A DNA stretch of 64,000 nt from Gemmatimonadaceae bacterium (GCA_019186945.1 JABAQJ010000011.1:1-64000), one strand, 5' to 3'. Shown: positions 1-8,804, counted from the stretch's first letter. A program made the numbers and translations. The notes: generated by a model from the sequence alone, not told the origin.

Positions 1-289
1 TGGTGCAGCTGATCGCGCCGATGGAACTGGCGGGGTCCCGGTGAATAGCTCACCAGCCGCCACGCCAGGCAACCGCTGCCTCATGGCTCCATCAGCGGAC
101 ATCTGCGGCTGATGTGGCCGACATCTTGCGTGGTGTAGCTGATCGCGCCTGTGGAACTGGCGGGGCAATCCCGGTGAATAGCTCACCAGCCGCCACGCCA
201 GGCAACCGCTGCCTCATGGCTCCATCAGCGGACATCTGCGGCTGATGTGTCCGACATCTCGTGTGGTGCAGCTGATCGCGCCGATGGAA
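1..289. repeat. Structured intergenic tandem repeat, about 130 bp per unit
   Basis: Two near-identical units (1-130 and 131-263) are followed by about 26 bases of a third unit (264-289), after which similarity stops. The units differ by a few substitutions and a 3-base insertion. Each unit holds several short inverted repeats: GGTGA...TCACC, AGGCA...TGCCT and ATCAGC...GCTGAT. A transcript could therefore fold into consecutive hairpins. No convincing protein is encoded. The array is cut by the window's left edge, so the true copy number is unknown. No further copy was noticed elsewhere in the window. It could be an intergenic palindromic repeat family or a structured RNA; the sequence alone does not decide. 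Confidence 0.8.
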
Positions 290-441
290 GCGGAGCGGCC
301 CTCAGAATTCGTGGCTCACCTAACAGGACACGCTAGGCACGGGGTCGCCAAACAGCGGTTCCGCAGAACCGTACCTCGGCAAGCGCGAAGCCCCGCCACA
401 CATGAACCCGGTTCATGGCGGAAGAGAAACGCCCCTCCCTG
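290..441. other. Non-coding stretch between tandem repeat and permease gene
   Basis: No credible gene lies here. The only structure seen is the hairpin at 393-421, downstream of the permease stop codon. The short reading frame crossing the region from 245 runs through the repeat and has no recognisable features. Confidence 0.6.
393..421 (-). terminator. Terminator-like hairpin downstream of the permease gene
   Basis: Outer arms CCGCC (393-397) and GGCGG (417-421) enclose the palindromic CATGAACC-C-GGTTCATG (401-417). Together they form a long hairpin with a four-base bulge on one arm. It lies about 20 bases beyond the stop codon of the minus-strand permease, where a transcription end is expected. 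There is no clear U-tract, so intrinsic termination is an inference. Confidence 0.45.
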
Positions 442-3069
442 CTATTCAGCCCGAAGCGTCGCCGCCAGATCGATTCGTGAGGCACGCCATGCCGGCACTG
501 CGCAGGCGGCCGCTGCGACTGCCGTCAGCACCAGTATCACAGTCGCATACGTAAATGGGTCGAGACGCGAGATACCATAGATCAGCGACGCAATGCCCTG
601 TGTCGCTAGAACGGCGCCCGCCAGGCCGATCGCCACACCGGCGGTCGTCAGGCCCAGCCCATATCGCGCGACCAGCATTCCGATCTCGACACGCGATGCG
701 CCAAGCGCCGCACGCACGCCGAGCTCGCGCGTTCGTTCGGCCACGCTTCCGGCAATTACGCCATAAACCCCGGCCGCTGCCAGCACCAGAGCCACCAGCG
801 CGAACGCAACGAATAGCATCATCGCAAACCGGCGCTCGGCTGCAGAGTCTGCAACGATGCGGTCCATGGTCGCCACGCGCGAAATGGGTTGGTCCTTGTC
901 CACAGACCAGATTGCGTTACGCACTGCTGCCGTCATCGAGGATGCATCACCGCCGGTTCGCACTACGAGCGACATCGCGTTATCGGCGAAGAACCACTGG
1001 CTGGATGTGACATACACGGCGTCAGCCCTGTCGACGGCAAGCGACACCTGTTTGACATCACCGACCACGCCGACGATCGAATACCATGGACCGTCAGTCG
1101 AACCGATGTGCAAACGCTGGCCGAGCGGGTTCTGCCCGGGGAACGCTCTTCGCGCATACGACTCGTTGACCAGGACGGCGAGTGGCGCTCCGCCAACATC
1201 GTGTTCATCGAGCAAGCGTCCGCTTCGCAGCGGAATACCCATCACCGCGAAGTAGCCTGGACTCACGGCGTACCGATACACCGAGCGATCTGCCGTCGCG
1301 TCGCCTTCCCGCTCGAGCTGTACGCCATACACATCGGCATCGCCGCTCAGCGGGAGTTGGCTCGTGAAGGCTGCACCGGAGACTCCAGGGGTCTGGCGCA
1401 CGGCCTCCAGGCTCCGGTCGACAAACTGCCGAGTTGCACTGTCGTCGGAGAAGCGGCGCCCGGCAGTCTGTACCTGCATCGTGAGCAGGTTGGTGGGGAT
1501 GAAACCTGGCTCCTCGTCGAACAAGCGCTGCACGCTGCGCACTAGAAGGCCTGCCGTCAGCAGCAACACCACTGCCACGGCGACCTCCGAGACAACGAGG
1601 AGGCGCCGCACCAGCTGCCGCGAGCCTGCGGTCCGGCGGTTCGCTAACTGCAGTGTGCCATGCAGATCCGCCTTTGCGGCACGCAGCGCTGGCACAACGC
1701 CAAGTGCAATACCCACCAGCACGGTGACCGCGAGTGCGAAACCGAAAACAGCACCGTCGATCGAGATGGACTGAATCCGCGGCACGCTGGCAGGACTCAT
1801 GGCAACCAGTACTCGTACGCCGGTCCATGCCACGGCCAGGCCAGCCATACCGCCTAACGCAGTCAGCAGGAGGCTTTCCGTCAGCAACTGGCGGACCAGC
1901 CGTCGGCGCCCGGCGCCGAGCGCCGCCCGTAATGCGAACTCGCCCTCTCGTTGTGTCCCGCGAGCTATCAGCAGGTTGGCGACGTTCACGCAGGCAATCA
2001 GCAGCAACAGCAGTACCGCTCCGCTCACGGCAACGAGCGCCGGCTTGACCTCCCGAGTAACCTCGTCCTGCAGCAAACTGACCGCGAGATCCGGATGGCC
2101 AAACGCTTGCGGATGCTTCTCCACCAGCGACCGCGCGATGCCATTCAGATCGCGGTGTGCTGTCTCGATGGACACGCCGGGGCGCAGGCGTCCTACCGTC
2201 CGCAGGTGATGTCCCCAGGCACGCCCTTCGGACATGTCGTACTGCAGAGGCGCCCAAAGCTCCGCCGAGGATGCGACCACGTTCTCGAATCCGGGGGGCA
2301 TCACGCCGACGACCGTGTAGGTGCGATCGTCGAGCGTGATCTGGCGCCCAACGATGGCGCGATCCGCCGCAAACCGTCGGTGCCAGATGCGGTCGCTCAG
2401 TATCACGACTTGCGGCCCGCCCTGCCGATCTTCGACAGGTTCGAACGATCTGCCAAGGATTGGCGCCACACCGAGCACGCGGAAATACGACCAGGACACA
2501 CGCTGCCCTTCGAAACGCTCCGGCTGTTCCGGCCCCGTCAGCGTCGGCCGCCATGGCTTCATCACCGCGATCGCACTGAATGTCGCGTTCCGATCCGCCA
2601 GTTCTTTGTACGTTGCGAACGTCCCTTCCTGCTGCGTCCCACTCGCGCCGACATCCCAGATCATCACTACGCGATCGGCGTTCGGATATGGCAGTGGCTC
2701 GATCAGGATCGGATGGACGGCACTGAAGATCGCGGTCGTTGCGCCGATCCCCAGCGCGATCGTGATCACTCCGATGAGCGCGAAGGAAGGGTTCCGCCTC
2801 AGCTGCCGGCCGGCATGGCGCGCGTCTCCCGCAACTGTCGCGATCGCGTTCTCCCACCCGTAGGATCGGACCTCTTCTTGCAGCGCCGTGCGATTTCCAA
2901 CCTCGAGCAGTGCGGCCCGTCTCGCGTCCTCAGCCGGCATCCCCCGCAAACGATGCGCGTTCGTGACCTGCTCGATGTAGTGATCGAGTTCATCCGACAG
3001 CTCCCGATCTGCGGCAGTCCGTCGCGTGAGGACGCGAAGACCGTGTCTGATTTGCCGCCACACGGACAT
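442..3069 (-). CDS. MacB/FtsX-type duplicated ABC permease (ADOP family)
   Basis: This 875-aa inner-membrane protein has the layout of the ADOP ('duplicated orphan permease') family of Acidobacteriota and Gemmatimonadota. A soluble N-terminal segment of about 80 residues comes first. It is followed by a MacB-like periplasmic domain flanked by a first transmembrane helix and a three-helix FtsX block near residues 340-460. A second periplasmic domain and a second FtsX block end the protein at about 760-870. No ATPase gene is adjacent, which is usual for the family. The gene starts 3 bases after the PadR gene, so the two form one operon. The substrate is unknown; the MacB/FtsX fold suggests mechanotransmission or export of a lipid or peptide. 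Confidence 0.9.
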   Translation of the reverse strand: MSVWRQIRHGLRVLTRRTAADRELSDELDHYIEQVTNAHRLRGMPAEDARRAALLEVGNRTALQEEVRSYGWENAIATVAGDARHAGRQLRRNPSFALIGVITIALGIGATTAIFSAVHPILIEPLPYPNADRVVMIWDVGASGTQQEGTFATYKELADRNATFSAIAVMKPWRPTLTGPEQPERFEGQRVSWSYFRVLGVAPILGRSFEPVEDRQGGPQVVILSDRIWHRRFAADRAIVGRQITLDDRTYTVVGVMPPGFENVVASSAELWAPLQYDMSEGRAWGHHLRTVGRLRPGVSIETAHRDLNGIARSLVEKHPQAFGHPDLAVSLLQDEVTREVKPALVAVSGAVLLLLLIACVNVANLLIARGTQREGEFALRAALGAGRRRLVRQLLTESLLLTALGGMAGLAVAWTGVRVLVAMSPASVPRIQSISIDGAVFGFALAVTVLVGIALGVVPALRAAKADLHGTLQLANRRTAGSRQLVRRLLVVSEVAVAVVLLLTAGLLVRSVQRLFDEEPGFIPTNLLTMQVQTAGRRFSDDSATRQFVDRSLEAVRQTPGVSGAAFTSQLPLSGDADVYGVQLEREGDATADRSVYRYAVSPGYFAVMGIPLRSGRLLDEHDVGGAPLAVLVNESYARRAFPGQNPLGQRLHIGSTDGPWYSIVGVVGDVKQVSLAVDRADAVYVTSSQWFFADNAMSLVVRTGGDASSMTAAVRNAIWSVDKDQPISRVATMDRIVADSAAERRFAMMLFVAFALVALVLAAAGVYGVIAGSVAERTRELGVRAALGASRVEIGMLVARYGLGLTTAGVAIGLAGAVLATQGIASLIYGISRLDPFTYATVILVLTAVAAAACAVPAWRASRIDLAATLRAE

Positions 3070-3072
3070 GGC

Positions 3073-3408
3073 CTATGCCTCCGACCTGAGCAGGCGCGTC
3101 ACTGCCGTTGCCCGTCGCGTCCAGTCCGCCGTCTCGACGTCGAGCTGACGTCGACCAGCACGCGTGAGCGTGTAGTACTTCGCCCGTCTGGCGTTGTCCG
3201 TTTGGCGCCACTCGGCGTCCAGCCAACCCGCTCGCTCCAGTCGCTGCAGCGCCGTGAGCAGCGACCCGGGATTCACCTTGAAGACGCCACGGGAGACCTG
3301 CTCAATCCGGCGGCCGATGCCGAACCCATGCATCGGCTCGAGACTCAGCGTCTTGAGAATGAGCAGGTCCATGGTGCCCTGAATGACGTCGGTGTTCGGC
3401 TCGTCCAT
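3073..3408 (-). CDS. PadR-family transcriptional regulator
   Basis: This 111-aa protein is the size of the short PadR regulators that pair with ADOP permeases. It opens with a winged-helix domain: the segment around GTMDLLILKTL is helix 1, and MHGFGIGRRIEQ and GSLLTALQRLERAGW match the conserved PadR helices and wing. The C-terminal helix that would mediate dimerisation is short. It is the first gene of a two-gene operon with the permease, ending 3 bases before that start. An inverted repeat over its own -35 box suggests autorepression. The inducer is unknown. Confidence 0.93.
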   Translation of the reverse strand: MDEPNTDVIQGTMDLLILKTLSLEPMHGFGIGRRIEQVSRGVFKVNPGSLLTALQRLERAGWLDAEWRQTDNARRAKYYTLTRAGRRQLDVETADWTRRATAVTRLLRSEA

Positions 3409-3436
3409 CGAGCGCTCCGGAGACGAAAGTCACTCG

Positions 3437-3470
3437 ACGATAGCGGCCGCTCATCTTGTCTGTCAAGATG
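3437..3470 (-). promoter_or_regulatory. padR promoter with inverted-repeat operator over the -35 box
   Basis: On the minus strand TTGACA (3466-3461) is followed after 18 bases by TATCGT (3442-3437), a good sigma-70-type promoter about 30 bases before the PadR start. The -35 box lies inside a perfect inverted repeat, CATCTTG-N5-CAAGATG (3452-3470). That geometry fits a repressor blocking RNA polymerase. PadR proteins usually bind such palindromes in front of their own genes; that this one binds here is inference. Confidence 0.6.
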
Positions 3471-3549
3471 TGAGCGCCAAGGGTAGGGTGCGGATCGTCA
3501 CCGGCGTCGACTGGGTTCGGAATCGCGCGTACCGGGACGGCCCCTTACG

Positions 3550-3578
3550 TTGCCGGTGCGCGGACCCGCTCGCATAAT
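3550..3578 (+). promoter_or_regulatory. Sigma-70-type promoter for the peptidase E gene
   Basis: TTGCCG (3550-3555) and CATAAT (3573-3578) are separated by exactly 17 bases. The predicted transcript start would leave a leader of about 25 bases before the ATG at 3610. The A/T-rich -10 box stands out in a GC-rich stretch. Confidence 0.5.
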
Positions 3579-3609
3579 ACCGCGTGCAATCTCCAAACGC
3601 TGGTGCCTT

Positions 3610-4434
3610 ATGAAACGAAGGGAGTTCGTTGTCTCCTCGGCGCTCGGCGCCGCGGGCGCCAACCTCGGTTTCACATCCACGATCCCCGATCGAGGCAGCC
3701 CGGCACCCGACGCTGGCATGCCGCCAGCGGCCGGAGTACCAGCCGCAACGCGGAAGATCCTCATCGCCGGCGGCGGATACGGTACCGCTTTCATTCGCTA
3801 CTTGGCAGAACTGACCGGCAAGCCGCGCCCGAAGCTGTGTTACCTGCCGACGGCCTCGGCCGACAGCGCACAGGGCACGATCGCCTGGTTCAGGAACTGC
3901 GCACCGCTCGACGTCGAACCGCACATCCAGGAGAGCTTCATCGCCAGCAGCGAGCAGAAGCTCGGCTGGGATGAGGTGCTGCTGTCCATGGACGGAATCG
4001 TTGCATCTGGCGGGAATACGCTCAACCAGCAGGCAATTTGGCGCGCGCAAGGCATCGACGACGTCCTGCGTCAGGCCTGGGACCGCGGAATCGTACTGGG
4101 AGGCGCGTCGGCCGGGTCGCTCTGCTGGTTCGAGGAAGGCACGACCGACTCCCGTCCCAAGGAACTCACGATCGTGAAGTGCCTCGGATTCCTCCGGGGA
4201 AGCCACTCCCCCCACTACGATGGCGAAGCAGACCGGCGACCCACCTACCATCGGCTGATCGCATCGGGCGCGATGAAAGCGGGCTACGCCTGCGATAACG
4301 ACGCGGGGATCTACTTCGAGGACAACGAGGTCAAGCGCGTCGTGGCAACGCGCGACGGCGCCAAGGTCTATTACGTGAGCGCGTCAGGCGGAACCGTCAC
4401 CGAGCGAGTCCTCGAACCGGAACGCATCGCTTAG
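3610..4434 (+). CDS. Peptidase E-like S51 family hydrolase, exported
   Basis: The mature region matches the S51 family (dipeptidase E, which cleaves Asp-X dipeptides; cyanophycinase is a relative). The nucleophile elbow GGASAGS (Ser near residue 167) and the downstream HSPHYDGE segment carrying the His are visible. The ATG at 3610 is preferred to in-frame starts upstream because it begins MKRREFVVSSALG, a Tat-like signal peptide, and sits about 30 bases after a good promoter. The 274-aa length is a little above cytoplasmic PepE because of the leader. Export is unusual for this family and fits the many exported peptidases around it. Confidence 0.85.
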   Translation: MKRREFVVSSALGAAGANLGFTSTIPDRGSPAPDAGMPPAAGVPAATRKILIAGGGYGTAFIRYLAELTGKPRPKLCYLPTASADSAQGTIAWFRNCAPLDVEPHIQESFIASSEQKLGWDEVLLSMDGIVASGGNTLNQQAIWRAQGIDDVLRQAWDRGIVLGGASAGSLCWFEEGTTDSRPKELTIVKCLGFLRGSHSPHYDGEADRRPTYHRLIASGAMKAGYACDNDAGIYFEDNEVKRVVATRDGAKVYYVSASGGTVTERVLEPERIA

Positions 4435-4444
4435 TCTGATGGGC

Positions 4445-4478
4445 AGGGCGAGGCGCGCCGACGCGACGCGCTCGCCCT
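4445..4478. terminator. Hairpin between convergent peptidase E and hmgA genes
   Basis: AGGGCGAG (4445-4452) pairs with CTCGCCCT (4471-4478), and a further CGCG/CGCG stem lies inside. The hairpin sits in the short gap between two convergent genes, so it could end transcription from either side. It lacks a U-tract. Confidence 0.4.
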
Positions 4479-4489
4479 TCGCTCCACTG

Positions 4490-5680
4490 TCAGCTCGTGG
4501 GCGGATTGAATGCCTCGTTCTGATTCTCGATCCAGCTCCGGTGATACTTCGTATCCTCGATCGCCATCGCAGACTTGGCAACCCGAAGCGGACGAAACGA
4601 ATCCATCATCACCGCCAGCTCGTTCGTTGCCTTCATCCCGACGCTCCCCTCGTACCGACCCGGATGCGGTCCATGGGGCAACCCATCGGGATGGTGCGTA
4701 ATACTGCCGTACTCAATGCCCTTCCTGCTCATGAACTCGCTCGACGCATAGAACAGCACTTCATCGGAGTCCACGTTGCTGTGGTTGTACGGCGCCGGGA
4801 TCGCGTTCGGATCGAAATCGTACGGGCGGGGACAGAACGAGCAGATCACGAACCCGTCCCCCTGAAACGTCTGATGTACCGGCGGCGGTTGGTGAATGCG
4901 GCCAACGATCGGCTCGAAATCGTGGATGTTGAAGGCCCACGGATAGAAGTAGCCATCCCAACCGATGACGTCGAACGGATGGTGGTCCAGCATCAGTTCG
5001 TTGATCGCGTCGTATTGCTTGACGAGCAGTCGGAAGTCGCCCCGCTCGTCGTGCGTATCGAGCGCCAGTGGACGGCGAATGTCCCGCTCGCAGTACGGCG
5101 CGCCTTCCAGCAGCTGCCCCATGTCGTTCCGGTAACGGCTCGGCCATCGCACGTGCCCGCGGCTTTCGAACACGACGAACTTGTTCGGCACAGCCGTATC
5201 GATCTGCCAGCGATGCAGAATATTGCGGTGAATGACGATGTAGTCGCCATCCTGATACGGGAGATTCCCACACACCGACTGCAACACGCCCTTCCCCTCC
5301 ACCACGTACACAACCTCGTCTGCCTGAGAATTGCGATAGAAGAAATCATCCACGCGGTCCGGCTGCACGTACAGCATGCCGATGTCGCTGTTGAAGAGCA
5401 GCGGAACGCGATCCATGGTCGCGCTTCCGCCTGCCGGAACGCGCCCAGTGAGGAAATGCCGATGGCGGAGCGACGTATCGTCATCCGCCTCCCAGCGGAT
5501 CGCCTTCATGCGTCGCGCAGACGTCACGGTTGTCGGCGGGTACGTGTGGTACAGCAGCGACGACGTTCCCACGAACCCTTCGTGCCCCATCAGTTCCTCG
5601 GCGTACAACCCGCCGTCTGGACGACGAAAGACCGTATGGCGCTTCTTCGGGATGGTGCCTAACGTGTGATATATCGGCAT
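4490..5680 (-). CDS. hmgA: Homogentisate 1,2-dioxygenase
   Basis: This is the Fe(II) ring-cleaving enzyme that turns homogentisate into maleylacetoacetate in tyrosine and phenylalanine catabolism. The 396-aa length fits the shorter bacterial form. Family signatures are visible: the N-terminal RNSQADEVVYVVEGKG cupin segment, and the C-terminal metal-binding stretch with NHSNVDSDE and HHPDGLPHGPHPG, which supply His and Glu ligands. It lies 39 bases downstream of hppD on the same strand, so the two consecutive pathway steps are probably co-transcribed. Maleylacetoacetate isomerase and fumarylacetoacetase are not in the window. The cytoplasm is the expected location. Confidence 0.95.
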   Translation of the reverse strand: MPIYHTLGTIPKKRHTVFRRPDGGLYAEELMGHEGFVGTSSLLYHTYPPTTVTSARRMKAIRWEADDDTSLRHRHFLTGRVPAGGSATMDRVPLLFNSDIGMLYVQPDRVDDFFYRNSQADEVVYVVEGKGVLQSVCGNLPYQDGDYIVIHRNILHRWQIDTAVPNKFVVFESRGHVRWPSRYRNDMGQLLEGAPYCERDIRRPLALDTHDERGDFRLLVKQYDAINELMLDHHPFDVIGWDGYFYPWAFNIHDFEPIVGRIHQPPPVHQTFQGDGFVICSFCPRPYDFDPNAIPAPYNHSNVDSDEVLFYASSEFMSRKGIEYGSITHHPDGLPHGPHPGRYEGSVGMKATNELAVMMDSFRPLRVAKSAMAIEDTKYHRSWIENQNEAFNPPTS

Positions 5681-5719
5681 GAATGGCGGCCAGAATGTTC
5701 CGGGGCGATGCCAGAAGTG

Positions 5720-6844
5720 CTACAAGTTGCCGCGGAGCGCCTGCTCGCGCTCGATCGACTCGAAGAGGGCGCGGAAGTTTCCCTTGCCGAAGGATTTCGC
5801 GCCCTTCCGCTGTATGATCTCGTAGAACAGCGTGGGTCGATCCTGGACCGGCTTGGTAAAAATCTGGAGCAGGTAGCCTTCATCGTCGCGGTCCACGAGA
5901 ATGCCCAGCTCCTTCAGTGGGGCCATGTCTTCGTCGATCGTGCCGACGCGCTCCAGTAATGTCTCGTAGTACGATGACGGCGTGCGGAGGAACTCGATTC
6001 CGCGATCACGAAGCGTCGTCACCGTTTCGATGATGTCGTTCGTGGCCATCGCGACGTGCTGCACGCCTGGTCCGCCGTAGTAATCCAGGTATTCCTCGAT
6101 CTGCGACTTCTTCTTCCCCATCGCCGGCTCGTTGATCGGGAACTTGATCCGCCCGTTGCCGTTCGACATGACCTTGGACATCAGCGATGAGTACTCCGTC
6201 GAGATGTCCTTGTCGTCGAATGTCAGGAGATTGTGGAAGCCCAGGACGCGCTCGTAGAAGCCGACCCACTCGTTCATCTTTCCCAGTTCCACGTTGCCAA
6301 CACAGTGGTCGACGTACTCCACGCCAACGGGTGCGGGATTGTACGGAGAACTAACGGGAACGAAGCCCGGAAGGAACAGACCACGGTAGTTCCTGCGCTC
6401 CACGATCGAGTGAATCGTGTCACCGTAGGTACGAATGCCAGCCATGACGATTTCGCCATGGTCATCGTGCAGGACCACCGGTTCCTGCGCGGAGGCCGCG
6501 CCACGCTCGATCGCCTTGGCATAGGCGTCCCGTGCATCGTCCACCCAGAAGGCGAGATCCCGAACGCCATCCCCGTGCGCACGGATGTGGTCAGCCATCG
6601 GGCCCGTCGGACCGAGCGGCGTCGTCAGGACAAATCGGATCTTGCCCTGCTCGAGAAGGTAGCTGCAGCGATCACGAACGCCGGTTTCCGGGCCCCGGTA
6701 CCCGACCAGCTTGAACCCGAACGTGGCACGATAGTAGTGCGCCGACTGCTTCGCGTTGCCAACCCAGAACTCCACATAGTCCGTTCCGTTGATCGGAAAA
6801 GTGTCGTGGACCTCTGGAGACGCAGGAGAAGTGAGGCTAGCCAT
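5720..6844 (-). CDS. hppD: 4-hydroxyphenylpyruvate dioxygenase
   Basis: It converts 4-hydroxyphenylpyruvate to homogentisate. The protein has the two glyoxalase-type beta-alpha-beta repeats of the family. The three Fe(II) ligands sit in the conserved contexts VDHCVGNV, VQHVAMATNDI and a C-terminal EIIQRKG. The GKGNFRALFESIE tail is the family's lid helix. At 374 aa it is full length. AGGA five bases before the ATG at 6844 supports this start. It is the first gene of the hppD-hmgA pair, divergent from a Ser/Thr kinase gene. Two adjacent 8-bp palindromes at 6881-6896 are a candidate control site. Confidence 0.96.
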   Translation of the reverse strand: MASLTSPASPEVHDTFPINGTDYVEFWVGNAKQSAHYYRATFGFKLVGYRGPETGVRDRCSYLLEQGKIRFVLTTPLGPTGPMADHIRAHGDGVRDLAFWVDDARDAYAKAIERGAASAQEPVVLHDDHGEIVMAGIRTYGDTIHSIVERRNYRGLFLPGFVPVSSPYNPAPVGVEYVDHCVGNVELGKMNEWVGFYERVLGFHNLLTFDDKDISTEYSSLMSKVMSNGNGRIKFPINEPAMGKKKSQIEEYLDYYGGPGVQHVAMATNDIIETVTTLRDRGIEFLRTPSSYYETLLERVGTIDEDMAPLKELGILVDRDDEGYLLQIFTKPVQDRPTLFYEIIQRKGAKSFGKGNFRALFESIEREQALRGNL

Positions 6845-6880
6845 AACGTCCTGGGAATGGGCGTGCGTAGTAGTGGTATT

Positions 6881-6896
6881 GACCGGTCGAACGTTC
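6881..6896 (-). promoter_or_regulatory. Twin palindromes upstream of hppD, candidate operator
   Basis: GACCGGTC (6881-6888) and GAACGTTC (6889-6896) are two perfect 8-bp palindromes that abut each other, starting 37 bases upstream of the hppD start codon. The sequence just outside (TT on the left) extends the symmetry slightly. A regulator of tyrosine catabolism could bind here; none is encoded next to it. Confidence 0.25.
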
Positions 6897-7088
6897 CTTG
6901 GCGCTCGCCGCGGCGGCGGGCGTAGCGGAATCTAGCGAATTGCATCCGGCTCCGCCCTCTGCGCCGGCGGCCCACGGTGCACCGAACTCCGCACTCCCCC
7001 CCAGACTTCACGCACGTCATGTTTCGCAACATCGGTCTCCCGCGACCCGTACGGTCCCGAGCGACAACGCACCTTCACCGCAACGAAC

Positions 7089-8792
7089 TTGGACAACCTC
7101 GCCCCGGAAACCATCGAACTGGCGAACGCTCTCTCTGGGCAGTACGCGTTCGTCCGGGAAGTGGGACGAGGTGGCATGGGCATCGTGTGTCTGGCGCGCG
7201 ATCTGAAACTCGATCGTGATGTCGCGATCAAGACACTTCCACCGCATCTTGCCGACAACGCCGAGATCCGCGAGCGGTTTCTGAGGGAAGCCCGGACTGC
7301 GGCAGCGCTCTCCCATCCCAACATCGTCCCAATTTATCACGCGGACGAAGTAGGCGGACGAGTTTTCTTTGTCATGGGATACGTGAGCGGAGAATCGCTC
7401 GCGCAGCTCATACGACAGCAGGGCCTGCTGGCACCGCGCCGTGCGGCGGAGATTCTGATCGACGTCGCATATGCCCTGACTTACGCGCATGGACGGCGCG
7501 TCGTACATCGCGACGTGAAGGCAGAGAACATCCTGATCGACGCATCGACGGGTCGTGCGATGGTGACGGACTTCGGCATCGCCCGTTTGGCCGAAGCCAA
7601 GCCGCTGACTCAGACCGGGAGCGTTCTGGGGACAGTGTACTACATGAGCCCAGAGCAGATCACCGGCGATGTCGTCGACGGACGCAGCGACCTCTACGCG
7701 TTAGGTGTGGCCGGTTTCCTGGCGCTCAGCGGGCACTTTCCGTTCGAGAGCGATACACCGTCGGCCGTGCTGGTGGCACACGTGACGAAGCCGGCACCGC
7801 CGGTTTGCTCCCTGGCGCCACATGTACCGGTGTCGCTCGGCGCCATCATCGACCGCTGCCTGGCCAAGGATCCGGCCGATCGATTTCCCGATGGCGACGC
7901 GCTGGCCACGGCGCTCGAGAGTATCGTGGGCGGCCTGCCGTCCGAACTGCCGGCGCCGGCCATGCCGCATGACCTGCTGATGACGGAAACCGAGGCCCAA
8001 GCCGTGTGGCAGCGGGCCGCGGAACTTCAGGCATCGACCGGAGCGATCGCCCGACCTGTCGCCGCGGACTTCGCGAATCGGCCACGCCCGGCCTCGGCTA
8101 CCTCGGCATACTCTCTGGGAGACGTGGAGGCCGGCGCAGCAGGTGTCGGCGTCGGCAAACATTACGTCTCACGCGCCCTCGCCGAATTGGGGCTGACGAC
8201 GCAGCCACCAGTGGCGATGAGCGGGACCATCGTCCAGGCGAGCAGCGTCCCGAAGCGCAGCGCGTTTCTCGGTGCGTCGAGCACGATCGGATTCGAGTCG
8301 GTCGTGGACGGCGAGATGCCGGAACGCGACTTTGACGTCATGGTGGACCTCATCCGTCGATCGCTCGGTGACGCCGGGCTAGTGAGCGCCGTCGGCCGAT
8401 CGCTCACTTGGAGTTCTGCCGATCGCCAACGCAAGGTGTCGATCACCGTGCTGGTCCGCGGCGGAAAGACGAGCATCCACGTGTCCGAACGGCTGCGCGA
8501 ATTGGCTGGCGGACTCTTTGGCGGCATCATGGGTGGCGGCGGCGGCGCCACCATCGGCCCGATCATCGGCCTGAGCGTGAACGTGACGAACTCCGGCGTC
8601 CTCGCCATGCTCGCGGCCGCAGGCATGCTCGGAACCACCTACGGTGTGGCTCGGACAATCTTCACCCGGATTTCCCGCTCCCGTGGCAAAGCGCTGCAGG
8701 CGCTCACGGAGAAACTGGCAGACCAGGCACGCGAGTCCATCGCCGCGAACGCATTGCCCATGGCGGGCGATCCCCGCCGCTTACGACGTTAG
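7089..8792 (+). CDS. Serine/threonine protein kinase with C-terminal membrane domain
   Basis: An N-terminal Hanks-type kinase domain spans about residues 18-285. The glycine loop is GRGGMG, the ATP lysine is K48 in VAIK, and E67 follows. The catalytic loop is HRDVKAEN (D142), the metal-binding motif is TDFG (D161), and MSPEQ follows. All catalytic residues are intact and it is an RD kinase. A low-complexity linker follows. The last 200 residues form an unfamiliar domain with a Gly-rich hydrophobic stretch near 475-520 that could span the membrane. The start is a TTG at 7089, since no ATG lies between the upstream region and the glycine loop. The opposite-strand neighbour is hppD. The substrate is unknown. 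Confidence 0.92.
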   Translation: MDNLAPETIELANALSGQYAFVREVGRGGMGIVCLARDLKLDRDVAIKTLPPHLADNAEIRERFLREARTAAALSHPNIVPIYHADEVGGRVFFVMGYVSGESLAQLIRQQGLLAPRRAAEILIDVAYALTYAHGRRVVHRDVKAENILIDASTGRAMVTDFGIARLAEAKPLTQTGSVLGTVYYMSPEQITGDVVDGRSDLYALGVAGFLALSGHFPFESDTPSAVLVAHVTKPAPPVCSLAPHVPVSLGAIIDRCLAKDPADRFPDGDALATALESIVGGLPSELPAPAMPHDLLMTETEAQAVWQRAAELQASTGAIARPVAADFANRPRPASATSAYSLGDVEAGAAGVGVGKHYVSRALAELGLTTQPPVAMSGTIVQASSVPKRSAFLGASSTIGFESVVDGEMPERDFDVMVDLIRRSLGDAGLVSAVGRSLTWSSADRQRKVSITVLVRGGKTSIHVSERLRELAGGLFGGIMGGGGGATIGPIIGLSVNVTNSGVLAMLAAAGMLGTTYGVARTIFTRISRSRGKALQALTEKLADQARESIAANALPMAGDPRRLRR

Positions 8793-8804
8793 GCATCCCA
8801 ACAC

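Noticed and set aside
1-289. CRISPR array
   Set aside because: The repeat unit is about 130 bp with no unique spacers and no cas genes nearby.
1951-3486. Long open frame opposite the permease and PadR genes
   Set aside because: It is antisense to two well-supported genes, is Arg/His-rich and low in hydrophobic structure. Such shadow frames are normal in GC-rich DNA.
4439-5662. 407-codon frame opposite hmgA
   Set aside because: Antisense to a clear homogentisate dioxygenase; composition is Arg/His/Val-biased with no recognisable domain.
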